Shown piece after piece: positions 21,730 through 30,238 of a stretch of 64,000 bases of DNA. The stretch spans positions 372,001 to 436,000 of the forward strand of contig NZ_JACIEB010000002.1 of assembly GCF_014196635.1 (NCBI RefSeq), in the 5' to 3' direction. Every line of letters begins with the position of its first letter. Positions within the stretch are counted from its first letter, which is position 1. The position numbers and the translations under genes are program-made. The notes beneath the pieces were generated by a model, which was not told where the DNA came from, did no database searches, and was given only the letters and a program-made list of their open reading frames with translations. This DNA comes from Sphingobium fontiphilum (lineage in GTDB: Bacteria; Pseudomonadota; Alphaproteobacteria; Sphingomonadales; Sphingomonadaceae).

Positions 21730-24065
21730 GGCAGCGCCTCTTGATTGAAGGCGATCGCCGACAGCGAATTCAAAGCGGCCATTTCGACAAAGTTGAAGCG
21801 CGCCATCATGTCATCGGCCCGGCAGAAAAAGAAGCCGGCCACGCCCGCCGCGATGATCCGCTTGTCGACGCCTCCGCTACGGTCGTTCAGGTCATCGGCG
21901 TGCGACCCCTGGAGCCTGATGGAGACCCCGTCAGTCGGCAGGTTTGCGGGCATTTCGAAACTGATCCAGCGATATTCGTCGGGCTTCATCGTCCCCGCGA
22001 TGGACAGGTCGAAATCCTCCGACGTCAGGGTGAAGCGCGTCACCCCGCCCGCCGGCGCATGGATCCGCAGGAAACAGCGCAGCGGCCCGTCCTGGTCGGG
22101 AAAGCGAAAGGCCAACTCGCCGCCATTGGGCTTGGTCCAGCATCCCCATTCATCGGGCCACCACCAGCCCGTGCCCCGGCGATAGATCTCCGCCTGCGCC
22201 AGGCCACGCCATATCCGCATCTCATAATTGCGCGTGATCGGATACCAGGCTCCCAGTTCGACCGGCTGGGCCGCATCCGATTTTTCATCCAGACCCGGTT
22301 CGGCTTTGGCGCGCCTTACGAACGCTTCAACTTCCTCGACGATCTGCGCCGCAATGTCTTCCCAGCCGCGCGGCCGGAACTCGGTTGCGATCTTCGCCTC
22401 CAGCCGCGCCAGTTCGGCATCGTCGAAGATCAGCCGCTCCGCCTTCTCGATCAGCTCGGGCGTCGATCCGGCTTCGAAATAGACGGCAAAGTCGCCACCC
22501 GCTTCAGGCAGGGACGATGAATCGGACAGCAGCGGCACCTTGCCGTAACAAAGCGATTCGGTGACGGGCAGGCCCCAGCCTTCATAATTGCTGGGATAGA
22601 GGGTGAAGCGGCACTGGCGATAGAGCAGCGTCAGCTCTTCGTCGGACAGACCCTGCAACATCACCACATGCTTGCGCAGCGCGGGCGAATTTTCGATCCG
22701 GGAATAGACGGCATCGTTCAGCCAGCCGCGATTGCCCACACAGACCAGCTTGGGGATGTTCGCCGCGCCATGGCGCTGGATCATGTCCAGCCAGGCATCG
22801 AGCGCGCCGATATGATTTTTGCGCGATTCGATGGTCGACACGAACAGCACGAACTTGCCAGGCTCGATTTTCCACTTGTGCAGCTTTTCAAGGGAAGCGC
22901 GCGGGGCATCGGGCGACCCGAAACGCGCGTTGAGCGGGATCACGGACACCGCATCGGGCGACACCTGATGGCCCAGAATGTCGGCTACCTTCAGCAGGTC
23001 CTTCTTGGTCGCCTGGCTGTTGACCAGGAAAAAGTCGGCGTGCTGGTAAACGCCCAGCGCCCAGCTTATGAAGTCCTGCGTCAATTGCTTGATGCAATGT
23101 TCCGGCGTCATGATCGGGATGAAATCATGGACGAAGGGCACATAGCGGATGTTGTGCAGGCGCTTGGCCTCGCGCACGAACATGAAATAATTCTGCAACC
23201 ACCAGGACGTGCCCAGATTGACCAGAAAGGCGCCCTGCGGGAAAACCAGCGGCGGGGCGAGCAGCACCTCCACCTTCAACCGCATATAGGCGTCGATCCA
23301 TTCGGGATCCCTGCGGTCGCCGCTGAGGACGGCCAGCCCCGCCAGTTCCAGAAAATTGGCGACCGGCACTTCCCGCCAATTGTCGCCGCGGTCGGAGAAG
23401 CAGCAGATCCGCACGCTGCCCTTTGGCCGGTTTTCCAGCGCCCCGGTGATCGTGGCGATCTGCACGCGCTGAATGCCGGTGGGCAAACGCGCATTGCCGA
23501 AATAGGAAATCAGGTCGGACGCATCGAACACGACGACGCTCACGCCATCCTCAACCACGATATCGGCGGGTGCAGCCGATACAGCCGCTGGTCCAGCGGT
23601 GGGCTTGAGAACCGCCAGAAGCTGGTCCGACAGTCGAGAATCGCCGCGTTCCAGCAACTCCAGAAGTTCGCGTAGCGCGTCAGGGTCGTCCCGCCCATGC
23701 TGATAGGCGCGCAGAAAATGGGCCGTGGCGGCGGCGCCGTCCTTCATCAGCTTGGCGACATGGCCCTGATGGACCGCCGCTTCGCTGGCGGTCGGATCAT
23801 TTTCCTCGGCCCTGGCATAGGCCGCCATCGCCTCGTCCAGCCGCCGCTCCTCCTTGAGCATATGGCCAAGCTGGATCCAGATGTGGGTCAGCGAGGGCTG
23901 AATTTCCAGCGCGGCCTGATAGTGCCGCGCCGCCTTGGCCCATTGCTCGGCCGAACGCGCGGCGTTGCCCGCCGAAATCAGCCGGTAAACCTCGGCCGAA
24001 ACCGACACGCCGGCCGAACGATATCGTCCGCGCAGGCGATTGAACAATGCCCTGGCCTTGCGCAT
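21726..24065 (-). CDS. TPR-glycosyltransferase fusion with a C-terminal carbohydrate-type domain
   Basis: A large protein of 779 residues. The N-terminal part (about 20-150) is made of TPR-like repeats (WAKAARHYQAALEIQPSLTH, LDEAMAAYARAEENDPTASE). The central GT-B glycosyltransferase (about 170-600) contains LPTGIQRVQIATITG, YVPFVHDFIPIMTPEH, STIESRKNHIGALDAW and YPSNYEGWGLPVTESLCYGK. A C-terminal extension (about 615-779) opens WYPITRNYEMRIWRG and has a beta-rich, carbohydrate-module look (FRFPDQDGPLRCFLRIHAPA). I place the start at the ATG of 24065; the in-frame start at 24149 would overlap kpsE by 29 bases. It shares the PTGIxRV block with the enzyme at 30231-31541. The TPR part may hold partners of the polymerase. 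Confidence 0.85.
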   Translation of the reverse strand: MRKARALFNRLRGRYRSAGVSVSAEVYRLISAGNAARSAEQWAKAARHYQAALEIQPSLTHIWIQLGHMLKEERRLDEAMAAYARAEENDPTASEAAVHQGHVAKLMKDGAAATAHFLRAYQHGRDDPDALRELLELLERGDSRLSDQLLAVLKPTAGPAAVSAAPADIVVEDGVSVVVFDASDLISYFGNARLPTGIQRVQIATITGALENRPKGSVRICCFSDRGDNWREVPVANFLELAGLAVLSGDRRDPEWIDAYMRLKVEVLLAPPLVFPQGAFLVNLGTSWWLQNYFMFVREAKRLHNIRYVPFVHDFIPIMTPEHCIKQLTQDFISWALGVYQHADFFLVNSQATKKDLLKVADILGHQVSPDAVSVIPLNARFGSPDAPRASLEKLHKWKIEPGKFVLFVSTIESRKNHIGALDAWLDMIQRHGAANIPKLVCVGNRGWLNDAVYSRIENSPALRKHVVMLQGLSDEELTLLYRQCRFTLYPSNYEGWGLPVTESLCYGKVPLLSDSSSLPEAGGDFAVYFEAGSTPELIEKAERLIFDDAELARLEAKIATEFRPRGWEDIAAQIVEEVEAFVRRAKAEPGLDEKSDAAQPVELGAWYPITRNYEMRIWRGLAQAEIYRRGTGWWWPDEWGCWTKPNGGELAFRFPDQDGPLRCFLRIHAPAGGVTRFTLTSEDFDLSIAGTMKPDEYRWISFEMPANLPTDGVSIRLQGSHADDLNDRSGGVDKRIIAAGVAGFFFCRADDMMARFNFVEMAALNSLSAIAFNQEALP

Positions 24066-24120
24066 CGGTCCCGAAATGGTCGTAGCCCCCCAACTAACCA
24101 ACCCGTCCTGTCCGCCAAAT

Positions 24121-25287
24121 TCAGGCGGCGTGTTCGCGCACGCCCGCAATCAGCAGCCAGGCGATGCCATAGCTCAGCATCAGCACCAGAAACACCGCCA
24201 CGGTGCCGCGCAGCCCCTTGGGATAGGTCGCCTTGACCGGGTAGCTCGGCTGGACCAGCCGCACGACGAACAATTGTTGGCGCAACGCCTGTTCGCGCGC
24301 ACCTTCCAGCGACGCCGCCGCCGAAGAATAGCGCTTGGATTCAAATTCCTGCCTCAATTGCAGTTCCTGATAGTCGCCCAGGCGCGATGCAATCGACTTG
24401 CTGTTCCCGACCAACATGCTCTGCTGGGAATTGAGCTGCTCGGAAATCGCCGACGCTCTCGACCTGAGCGCCTGATATTGCGGATTGTTGGTGCCGATCT
24501 GCGATGCGATCGCCTGCATCTCGGCTTCGGCCAGCGCCTGATCCTTGCGCAATTCGGTCACCAGGCGCAACTGCGCCTCACCGCTGCCCTCGGGATCAAT
24601 GTCGCTTTGCCCCTTGCGGAATGCCGTCAGAGCGGACTGCGCCTTGCGCAATCCGGCCTCTGCGTCACCCAGTTGCCGCTTCGCCTGGCGGATGGCCACT
24701 TCATAGGCCCTCTCGTTCAGCGCGTTGACGCGCTCCTCACCCAGATCGAGCAGAGCGTTCATCAACTCGAACGAATCCTTCGGGCGGAACGTGCGCACAC
24801 GAACCGTCAGGATGCCGGTATCGGTGTTCAGTTCAACGTCGGTGCGGCTGCGATAATATTTCAGCAGCGTCTCCGATGCGGGGTCTTCGCCATTGAGGCG
24901 CGCAATCATGTCCGCTTCGGGCCTGCGATAACGCTCGACCAGATTGTTGTTCTTGCGCAGCGATGCGACCACATCATGCGAGCGCATATAATCGGCCAAC
25001 GGGATCGCCTGAACCGCGCCCTCCAACCCCGATCCGCCGACCGAGCGGAGCATGGATTCGATGCCGCCCGAACCGCCTCGATCGCCGCTGCCCGAACGAA
25101 CGAGCAGATGCGCTTCGGATTCATACTGATCGGCGGCGAAAAAGGCGAAATAAGCGCCGACGATCAGCGTCGGCAGCATCACCACCATCAGGAAATAGCG
25201 CAGGCGCCAAAGCCGGCGGACGATGACCGATCTAATCCGGCGGGACTGCGCGCCTTCATGGCCCAATGGGGCGGACAATTCTTGCAT
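24121..25287 (-). CDS. kpsE: Capsule export inner-membrane protein, KpsE/Wzz type
   Basis: A 388-residue protein with the KpsE/BexC/CtrB topology. A cytoplasmic N-terminus leads to TM1 at about 31-52 (FLMVVMLPTLIVGAYFAFFA), followed by a long periplasmic helical region with heptad-like stretches (residues about 190-330) and TM2 near the end (VAVFLVLMLSYGIAWLLIAG). YPVKATYPKGLRG precedes TM2, as in other polysaccharide co-polymerases. It bridges the ABC exporter and the outer-membrane channel in the periplasm. The ATG at 25287 overlaps the kpsM stop in TGATG. It lies between kpsM and the TPR-glycosyltransferase in the capsule operon. Confidence 0.9.
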   Translation of the reverse strand: MQELSAPLGHEGAQSRRIRSVIVRRLWRLRYFLMVVMLPTLIVGAYFAFFAADQYESEAHLLVRSGSGDRGGSGGIESMLRSVGGSGLEGAVQAIPLADYMRSHDVVASLRKNNNLVERYRRPEADMIARLNGEDPASETLLKYYRSRTDVELNTDTGILTVRVRTFRPKDSFELMNALLDLGEERVNALNERAYEVAIRQAKRQLGDAEAGLRKAQSALTAFRKGQSDIDPEGSGEAQLRLVTELRKDQALAEAEMQAIASQIGTNNPQYQALRSRASAISEQLNSQQSMLVGNSKSIASRLGDYQELQLRQEFESKRYSSAAASLEGAREQALRQQLFVVRLVQPSYPVKATYPKGLRGTVAVFLVLMLSYGIAWLLIAGVREHAA

Positions 25288-26099
25288 CACAGATGGATCC
25301 TATTGCGGACCGCACGGATCGACTGCAATCCGATAAAGGTCAAAATCATACAGACAAGAGAGGTGTAGCCGATGAAACAGAACTTGTCGGACGCCCCTTC
25401 GAACCAGCCGTAGCGGATTTCCTCGAAAATGATCAGCATCGGCCACCATTCGAGATATTGGTGGACGGAATAGGGGAACCACTCCGCTGCGAAGAACGCG
25501 CCGGACAGGGGCAGCAAGATATAGCTGATCGGATGCACGAATTTCTGAACGACGGGGTTTTCATAGGACGCAGCGCAGATAATCATCGACAGCGAGAACG
25601 ACCACCAGAAGAGCAGCAATATACCGATCACAAACTCCATGGGACGGGCCGGGAAATCGGCGATCCCCATGATGATGAGCACTGTCACGATGACCAGAAA
25701 CGCCCCCACCGCCCCGAATGCATCCAATATGCCGCGCGCGAACAGAATGTCGAATATCGTCACCATGCGGTGGTAAAGCAATGTCATATTGGATTCGAGC
25801 GCGCCATCCGCCCGGTTCCACAGGCTGCGGAAGAGCATGTACATGGTGTAGCCCAGCACGATGAACACCAGCGGGTCCATGCCGCTGTGACCACGGGCCG
25901 CGTGCGTTCCACGAATGGACATGACCAGCAAGGCCAGAATCATCGGTTCACCGATGATCCAGAAAAAGCCCAGCCCCTTGCGGCCATAGCGCGTGTGAAT
26001 CTCGCGCATGATGAGAGCGCCGATGACATTCGCCTGTACGCGCAGGCCGCGGAAAAATTCTCCGATCACCCGGCGTTGCGATGCTGTTGCTGCGGTCAT
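25287..26099 (-). CDS. kpsM: Capsule polysaccharide ABC exporter permease
   Basis: A 270-residue ABC-2 permease from the ATG at 26099; an in-frame TTG at 26102 is also possible. The N-terminal cytoplasmic helix (VQANVIGALIMREIHTRYGR) and the six membrane segments fit KpsM/CtrC/BexB. These include FFWIIGEPMILALLVM, FLVIVTVLIIMGI and YTSLVCMILTFIGLQSI. KpsM forms the channel that moves lipid-linked capsule across the inner membrane when powered by KpsT. No KpsT-like ATPase is encoded in this window, whose only ABC ATPase is ModC. The stop is joined to the kpsE start (TGATG). Confidence 0.92.
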   Translation of the reverse strand: MTAATASQRRVIGEFFRGLRVQANVIGALIMREIHTRYGRKGLGFFWIIGEPMILALLVMSIRGTHAARGHSGMDPLVFIVLGYTMYMLFRSLWNRADGALESNMTLLYHRMVTIFDILFARGILDAFGAVGAFLVIVTVLIIMGIADFPARPMEFVIGILLLFWWSFSLSMIICAASYENPVVQKFVHPISYILLPLSGAFFAAEWFPYSVHQYLEWWPMLIIFEEIRYGWFEGASDKFCFIGYTSLVCMILTFIGLQSIRAVRNRIHL

Positions 26100-26259
26100 C
26101 AAAGCACCTGGCCCGCGACTGTGCGTCGATCAGGACGGCGGGGGGCAGGCCCGAAATATCTGCTGCAATGCATCATCAGCCGCATTCTCTACGACGCCCC
26201 ATAGCGACCGTCAAAACAATTCCCGATCTCCGCCGCCGGGTGGGAACGGGCCGACGTTC

Positions 26260-27366
26260 CTATTCCGCCGCCTGCACGACCGGAGGCTGAAACGCGCCGC
26301 GCTTCACCATTTCCACCACCGCCTTCACATCCTGGGAGCGATCGCGCGGCATGACGAGGACGCCGACGCTGGTCGATACGATGACGGAATCATGCACGCC
26401 AATAGCGGCCACCGGCGGTCCGCCGTCGACATAGATAAGGTTGCCGGTGCTATCGATGGTCACCGCGCCATTGTGCAGGCTGTTCTGATCGGCGTCATGG
26501 CCGCGGATCGCCCACAGCGCATCCCAGGATCCAACGTCGGACCAGCCCATGTCGACCGGCACCACCACCTTGTTTTCGGTCGGCTCCATCACGGCATAAT
26601 CGATGGAGCGATCGGGCGAGGCGCAGAACGCCTCCGCCTCCGGCCGGACGACAACGCCCTCGTGCGCGGCTTTCTGCATCGAAAGGGCGGCTGCGCGGGC
26701 GATGTCAGGCGCATGATCGTCCAGCGCGGCGAGATAGGCGCGCGCCGTGAACAGGAATATGCCGCCATTCCAGTAATGGCGCCCGCCCTCGACATAGGCC
26801 TGCGCCCGCGCGAGTTCAGGCTTTTCGACGAACTGCACCGCAGCGAGCACGCCGTCCAGACCCGCCATGGCCGATCCCGCCTCGATATAGCCATAGCCAG
26901 TTTCCGGCCGGTCGGGCGTTATGCCGAAAGTGACCAGACGACCGTCGACGGCCGCAGGGATGGCCGTTTCGATCGCGGCGTGAAAGGCGGGCAGATCATT
27001 GATGACGTGATCGGACGGCATTACCAGCATCAGGCCGTCGCCCTCCGCCCGCGCAATCCAGTGCGCGGCGATGGCGATCGCCACAGCGGTGTTGCGCCCC
27101 TGGGGCTCCAGCAGAATAGCCGAGGGTTGCACGCCGATCTGCGCCATCTGTTCGCCGACCATGTCGCCATGGGCTTCGCTGGACACGACGATGGGGCCGC
27201 AAAACTGCGCCAGCACGGCGGTGCGCAGCGCCGTTTCCTGCATCATCGACCGGTCGGTCACCACGGGCAGAAACTGTTTGGGCCGTTCGGCCCGCGACAG
27301 GGGCCACAGACGCGTTCCCGAACCGCCCGAAAGAATGACCGGAAACGCCTTCATTTCAGTAGCCAC
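26260..27366 (-). CDS. Mannose-1-phosphate guanylyltransferase
   Basis: A 368-residue nucleotidyltransferase. The N-terminal GTP/pyrophosphorylase motif is GGSGTRLWPLSRAERPKQF (about 14-32), followed by LMLVMPSDHVI (about 112-122), VEKPELARAQAYV and the metal/nucleotide region VPVDMGWSDVGSW. Length corresponds to the transferase domain plus beta-helix end, without the extra phosphomannose isomerase domain seen in bifunctional enzymes. It makes GDP-mannose from GTP and mannose-1-phosphate in the cytoplasm, which points to mannose, fucose or rhamnose-type sugars in the capsule. The start is a GTG at 27366; MKAF at 27354 is an alternative. It sits between kpsS and kpsM in one operon. Confidence 0.92.
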   Translation of the reverse strand: MATEMKAFPVILSGGSGTRLWPLSRAERPKQFLPVVTDRSMMQETALRTAVLAQFCGPIVVSSEAHGDMVGEQMAQIGVQPSAILLEPQGRNTAVAIAIAAHWIARAEGDGLMLVMPSDHVINDLPAFHAAIETAIPAAVDGRLVTFGITPDRPETGYGYIEAGSAMAGLDGVLAAVQFVEKPELARAQAYVEGGRHYWNGGIFLFTARAYLAALDDHAPDIARAAALSMQKAAHEGVVVRPEAEAFCASPDRSIDYAVMEPTENKVVVPVDMGWSDVGSWDALWAIRGHDADQNSLHNGAVTIDSTGNLIYVDGGPPVAAIGVHDSVIVSTSVGVLVMPRDRSQDVKAVVEMVKRGAFQPPVVQAAE

Positions 27367-27423
27367 CGACTCTGTCTCCCCGAAAAATCTTCATTCCATC
27401 CCGCGCGATGACCCGCAAGGCCA

Positions 27424-28725
27424 TCAAACGTCCCAATCCCCCTGGCGACCCAACGCCCGTCGCGACAGGGCAAAGATGCCGCCCGGCGCGCCGTCCTCTC
27501 CCGCCGATCTGGCAAGGCCACGTGCGCCCGTCAATCGTTCGACGGCATTGGCGACCAGCATCGCCAGCCCTTCGTCGCTTAAAAGGCCGCCCCTCACAAG
27601 GCAGCGATCCTCCAGCACCCGGCGGAAAGCCGAGTAGAGGCGCATGTCCGGCGCCGGCGGCGATCGCCAGAACCCGTCCAGTGCGCCTTCATAAACGATG
27701 CCGGGCACCTTGTAGACCGCATGGCCCAGCACCGTCACCGGCTTGCCGCTATTGAGCGCCAGAGTGCCGACAGTGCTGTTCACCGTCACGACGCCCAGCG
27801 AATGGGCGACAACTTCGGCGATATCCCAGTCAGACAGATAAAATACCCGGTCGGCAACGCCATATTGCGCCGCCAGCTTCCGCGTGTGTCGCCCCCACCC
27901 GATCAGCCCGGCATCGAGCGGATGGCGCTTGACCACCAGATTGACAGTGTCGGGCGCCGCGCTGGCAAAGCTCTTGATCACGAAGCGCAAGGCGGCGCGC
28001 ATGTCGCCGAAAGGCGAATGGACGCGGATCTGATAGTCGGAGTTCAATTGGAGCGGGAGCGTGAAATAGGGCCTGTCCCTGACCTGGTCCCACGCCTTGC
28101 CCGATTCGGCCCTGTCGCGCTTGCGCATCAGCAGGCGCCCAGCCCAGCCAAAGGATTCGATCAGGAAGCTGTCGGGCCTGTGGGTGCGATAATAGGGGAA
28201 GCGCAAACGCCCCATGGTGGATGCGAGCCCGTTGCGCATGGTGTTCTGGGCGCGTCGCCTGAAGTCGGAGGAGATCGGCGTGGCCAGCGTCTCGACGTCG
28301 GGCAAGGCGCGCGCCTGATCCAGATACCATTGCGGATCGGTCGGCAGGGTGGAATTGCCGTTAACCCCGTCCGCCTCGAGTGTCATAAAGTCGGGCCGGA
28401 TATAGCCCTCCTCCATCACATGGACGCGCAAGCCGCGCAGCCGGGCCATGCCATGCGCGCTGGCGTGATAGGGGCGGCAATCGCCATAAAGAATGAGGTC
28501 GGTAATGCCGTGCTGGACGACATAGTCGTCGAAAAACAGCGGCCAGTTGCGAAAACTATGCCGATAATCGGTCGCTTCGCCCGGCCAGTCGTGCCGGTCG
28601 CCACCATTGAGGTTGATGCGAAACGTATCGTGACCGCGCTCGCGCAGGGCTTGCCCCAGCATGAAGAAATAGGGTCCGTGCGGCCCCTGAAGAAACAGAA
28701 AGCGTCTCGGCTCCGTGTCAGCCAC
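27424..28725 (-). CDS. kpsS: Capsule polysaccharide biosynthesis protein KpsS (Kdo transferase family)
   Basis: A 433-residue protein of the KpsS/LipB family. Its opening RFLFLQGPHGPYFFMLGQAL and the segments GDCRPYHASAHGMARLRGLR, VMEEGYIRPDFMTLEADGVN and TVNSTVGTLALNSGKPVTVLG are characteristic. I used the GTG at 28725 (first residues VADTEPRRF, read as Met), since the reading frame before it belongs to kpsC. It overlaps kpsC by eight bases. KpsS attaches the first Kdo residue to the phosphatidylglycerol terminus of group 2 capsules, so that KpsC can extend the linker. Whether this organism uses exactly that linker is not proven. Confidence 0.88.
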   Translation of the reverse strand: MADTEPRRFLFLQGPHGPYFFMLGQALRERGHDTFRINLNGGDRHDWPGEATDYRHSFRNWPLFFDDYVVQHGITDLILYGDCRPYHASAHGMARLRGLRVHVMEEGYIRPDFMTLEADGVNGNSTLPTDPQWYLDQARALPDVETLATPISSDFRRRAQNTMRNGLASTMGRLRFPYYRTHRPDSFLIESFGWAGRLLMRKRDRAESGKAWDQVRDRPYFTLPLQLNSDYQIRVHSPFGDMRAALRFVIKSFASAAPDTVNLVVKRHPLDAGLIGWGRHTRKLAAQYGVADRVFYLSDWDIAEVVAHSLGVVTVNSTVGTLALNSGKPVTVLGHAVYKVPGIVYEGALDGFWRSPPAPDMRLYSAFRRVLEDRCLVRGGLLSDEGLAMLVANAVERLTGARGLARSAGEDGAPGGIFALSRRALGRQGDWDV

Positions 28726-30238
28726 GCAGCTTCTCCGACGCCACGGTCCACATTCGCTGCAATGCCCCCTGCATTCCCCGAACCCGTGAAAGCCAGTTGG
28801 GCGATGGCATATGGCCATCACCTATTCGGCCCACCAATATTTCCGGCGAACAGGGAATATCGGTGACGGGATCAATATAGCGTGGGTAAAGAATCAACGT
28901 CCCAGCGACAAGTTGATCCAGCCCCAATTTTCTGACGCGCCGTTCCAATAACGGGGCGAAATCCCGCGTCAGCCCCCATCCGGCAAAGAAGGGCTGGCCG
29001 TGCACCGCCACGTCCCGCCCCCGCAGCAACGCTTCGAAGCCCGTCAATGACGACAGGACGTGAACGGTGTCGACCGCGTTCAGCAACGGCATCAGCGGCG
29101 CGTCCGCATCCACGCAATCGGCCAGCGCCAGCGCGGCCCCCTGCTCCACATGCCCCCGGCGATAGCCCGCCACCACATCGGGGTGCGGGCGATAGATGAT
29201 ATAGGCGTCGGGCTCGACCGCGCGCACCCGGCGCAGAAAATCGAGATTGCCCGCAATGCCAGCCCCACCGAAACGGACGGACAGATCGTCTTCCACCTGC
29301 CCGACCGCCAGCACGATCCTGCGCCCGGCGGGCAAGGACAGCGTCAGTTGATCGCCGGTCAGGCCATATTTGTTGGCGCCGGTCGCCACGATCCGCTGGC
29401 GAAGCCGCTCAGCCCGCGCCAGCAACGCATCGGAAAATTCGGTGGTCGCCAGCAGCATTTCCAGGTCGCTCGCCGATCGCGCATCATAATAGAGGCCAGC
29501 CCTATCGACGACGATGGAACTGGGCGGGTGCAGAGCGGCGCCCAGCCCGCGTGACCGCAGAAAGCCGTCCTCCACACGGATAAAGGGAACGCCGCGGTCC
29601 TGCGCCTGCGACATCATCGCCGCCGGCACGCGCGAGGGCCACACGGCGACCGCCCCGCCCTGCGCCGCCGCTCGGTCCAGCGCGGCGGCGGGCGACAGAG
29701 AGGGCGGCGATCGCCGTCCGTCCCAAAGGAACTGGCGGATCCTGCGCCTTTTCCACCAGGTCATGCCCGAAACGGCGGCGATGCGCCGGTTGCGGTCGAA
29801 CAGATTGCGCCACAGCGCCAGTTGCTCGACGGCGGCCGCCGCATCCACCATTTGACCCGTGAAACAGTCGCGATAGCGCGCCGCGCCGATCCGCGCTCTG
29901 GCCGCTTCGCGCAACGCATCGGCCGGGACCGGCGCGCCATCCGGACCGATGACCGGCACGCCCAGCAAGCCCGCGATGATCGCGTCATCATCCTGCGCGC
30001 AGGCATGGATGCAATCGGCCACGGCAATCCGCGCCCAGGGGTCGTCCCGCCAGAAGGCGCCGCCGACCCGCGCCTGCGTGATGCGGTCAAGCAAGGCGTC
30101 CTCCACCGGCTCGCGCGGATCATCGGGACCGATGGGGAGGCTGATCGCAGCGATACTGGCCGCAACGCCGGGGAACGGGGGCGACCGCAGGAAGGGCGGC
30201 CCCTCCCCGCCGCCGCTTGCCCGCGCCGGTTCAGTCAT
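28718..30238 (-). CDS. kpsC: KpsC-type beta-Kdo transferase, single glycosyltransferase domain
   Basis: A 506-residue KpsC relative from the ATG at 30238. About 150 N-terminal residues (DDPWARIAVADCIHACAQDD, ARYRDCFTGQMVDAAAAVEQ) resemble only the tail of a KpsC domain. Then one full domain starts at FDRNRRIAAVSGMTWWKRRR and continues with RVEDGFLRSRGLGAALHPPS, the SLTGFEALLRGRDVAVHGQPF motif and FAGWGLTRDF. Escherichia coli KpsC is about 675 residues with two such domains that alternate linkages. Here only one complete domain remains. It elongates the Kdo linker of the capsule lipid in the family model. It overlaps the upstream glycosyltransferase and the downstream kpsS by eight bases each. 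Confidence 0.85.
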   Translation of the reverse strand: MTEPARASGGGEGPPFLRSPPFPGVAASIAAISLPIGPDDPREPVEDALLDRITQARVGGAFWRDDPWARIAVADCIHACAQDDDAIIAGLLGVPVIGPDGAPVPADALREAARARIGAARYRDCFTGQMVDAAAAVEQLALWRNLFDRNRRIAAVSGMTWWKRRRIRQFLWDGRRSPPSLSPAAALDRAAAQGGAVAVWPSRVPAAMMSQAQDRGVPFIRVEDGFLRSRGLGAALHPPSSIVVDRAGLYYDARSASDLEMLLATTEFSDALLARAERLRQRIVATGANKYGLTGDQLTLSLPAGRRIVLAVGQVEDDLSVRFGGAGIAGNLDFLRRVRAVEPDAYIIYRPHPDVVAGYRRGHVEQGAALALADCVDADAPLMPLLNAVDTVHVLSSLTGFEALLRGRDVAVHGQPFFAGWGLTRDFAPLLERRVRKLGLDQLVAGTLILYPRYIDPVTDIPCSPEILVGRIGDGHMPSPNWLSRVRGMQGALQRMWTVASEKLRG

